Part shown: piece after piece, positions 5,329-5,383 of the stretch
Layout of the letters: the number at the start of each line of letters is the position of its first letter
How positions within the stretch are numbered: the stretch's first letter is position 1
Source of the DNA: Candidatus Atribacteria bacterium
GTDB lineage: Bacteria; Bipolaricaulota; Bipolaricaulia; UBA7950; UBA9294
Assembly (NCBI GenBank): GCA_004525685.1
Contig: SPBW01000146.1
Location: 1-5,383 of the forward strand
Reading direction: 5' to 3'
DNA length: 5,383 bases
The notes under the pieces: model-generated
What the model was told of the DNA's origin: nothing
The model's input: the letters and a program-made list of their open reading frames with translations, nothing else
Database searches by the model: none
Program-made: the position numbers and the translations under genes

Positions 5329-5383
5329 TGGTCGGGGAGACCGGATTCGAACCAGCGACCTCCTGCTCCCAAAGCAGGCGCGC
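5329..5383 (-). tRNA. tRNA-Pro (anticodon UGG), 3' part; 5' part outside the window
   Basis: The minus strand shows the anticodon arm, T arm and acceptor 3' strand of a tRNA. A 5-bp anticodon stem (5374-5378 with 5362-5366) closes the 7-base loop UUUGGGA, which puts the anticodon UGG at 5371-5369, so the tRNA reads proline codons. The T loop is UUCGAAU on a 5-bp stem containing G-U pairs. The acceptor strand CUCCCCG is followed by discriminator A (5332) and an encoded CCA (5331-5329). The acceptor 5' strand and most of the D arm lie beyond the window edge. The 3' end is only 15 bases from the chosen dnaX start, so the tRNA and dnaX are probably co-transcribed. The identity is clear from the loop; completeness cannot be judged. 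Confidence 0.93.

Overview
Every gene in this window lies on the minus strand, so the region reads from right to left. It is ordinary bacterial core-genome DNA of moderate GC content. It holds the 3' part of a tRNA-Pro gene, dnaX, a ybaB/ebfC nucleoid protein, a coiled-coil C4 zinc-ribbon protein, the RNase P RNA gene (rnpB), a small VanZ-like membrane protein, a YugP-type membrane zinc metallopeptidase, rpe, and the 3' remnant of ribD. No CRISPR array, insertion sequence, phage gene or new defence system is visible.

The organism cannot be fixed from the sequence alone. The type A-like RNase P RNA, the gene set and GTG starts indicate a bacterium. The tail of the ribD remnant (a REA-x-P motif followed by a glycine-rich GVGGGG segment and an LGEDL motif) and the rpe-ribD adjacency resemble Chloroflexota or other Terrabacteria. 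This is a low-confidence inference.

Layout, in the direction of transcription. Unit 1 (5383 to about 3310) is tRNA-Pro(UGG), then dnaX 15 bases after the encoded CCA, then ybaB, whose GTG start overlaps the dnaX stop as GTGA. A long imperfect hairpin follows ybaB immediately. Unit 2 starts at a good sigma70-type promoter (TTGAAC, 17 bases, TATAGT) in the 115-base gap. It runs through the zinc-ribbon gene, rnpB (with its own -10-like site), the VanZ-like gene, the metallopeptidase gene, rpe (ATGA overlap) and the ribD remnant. Tandem hairpins lie beyond the ribD stop.

Functionally, the window mixes DNA replication (the clamp-loader subunit DnaX with its usual neighbour YbaB), tRNA maturation (RNase P RNA), membrane proteins of poorly known role, and the pentose phosphate pathway (Rpe). 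Points worth a second look are the RNase P RNA that appears to lack helix P18, the VanZ-like start codon only 10 bases after the RNase P 3' end with no Shine-Dalgarno sequence, the decayed ribD, the direct abutment of the tRNA CCA end and the dnaX ribosome binding site, and the absence of recR after ybaB.
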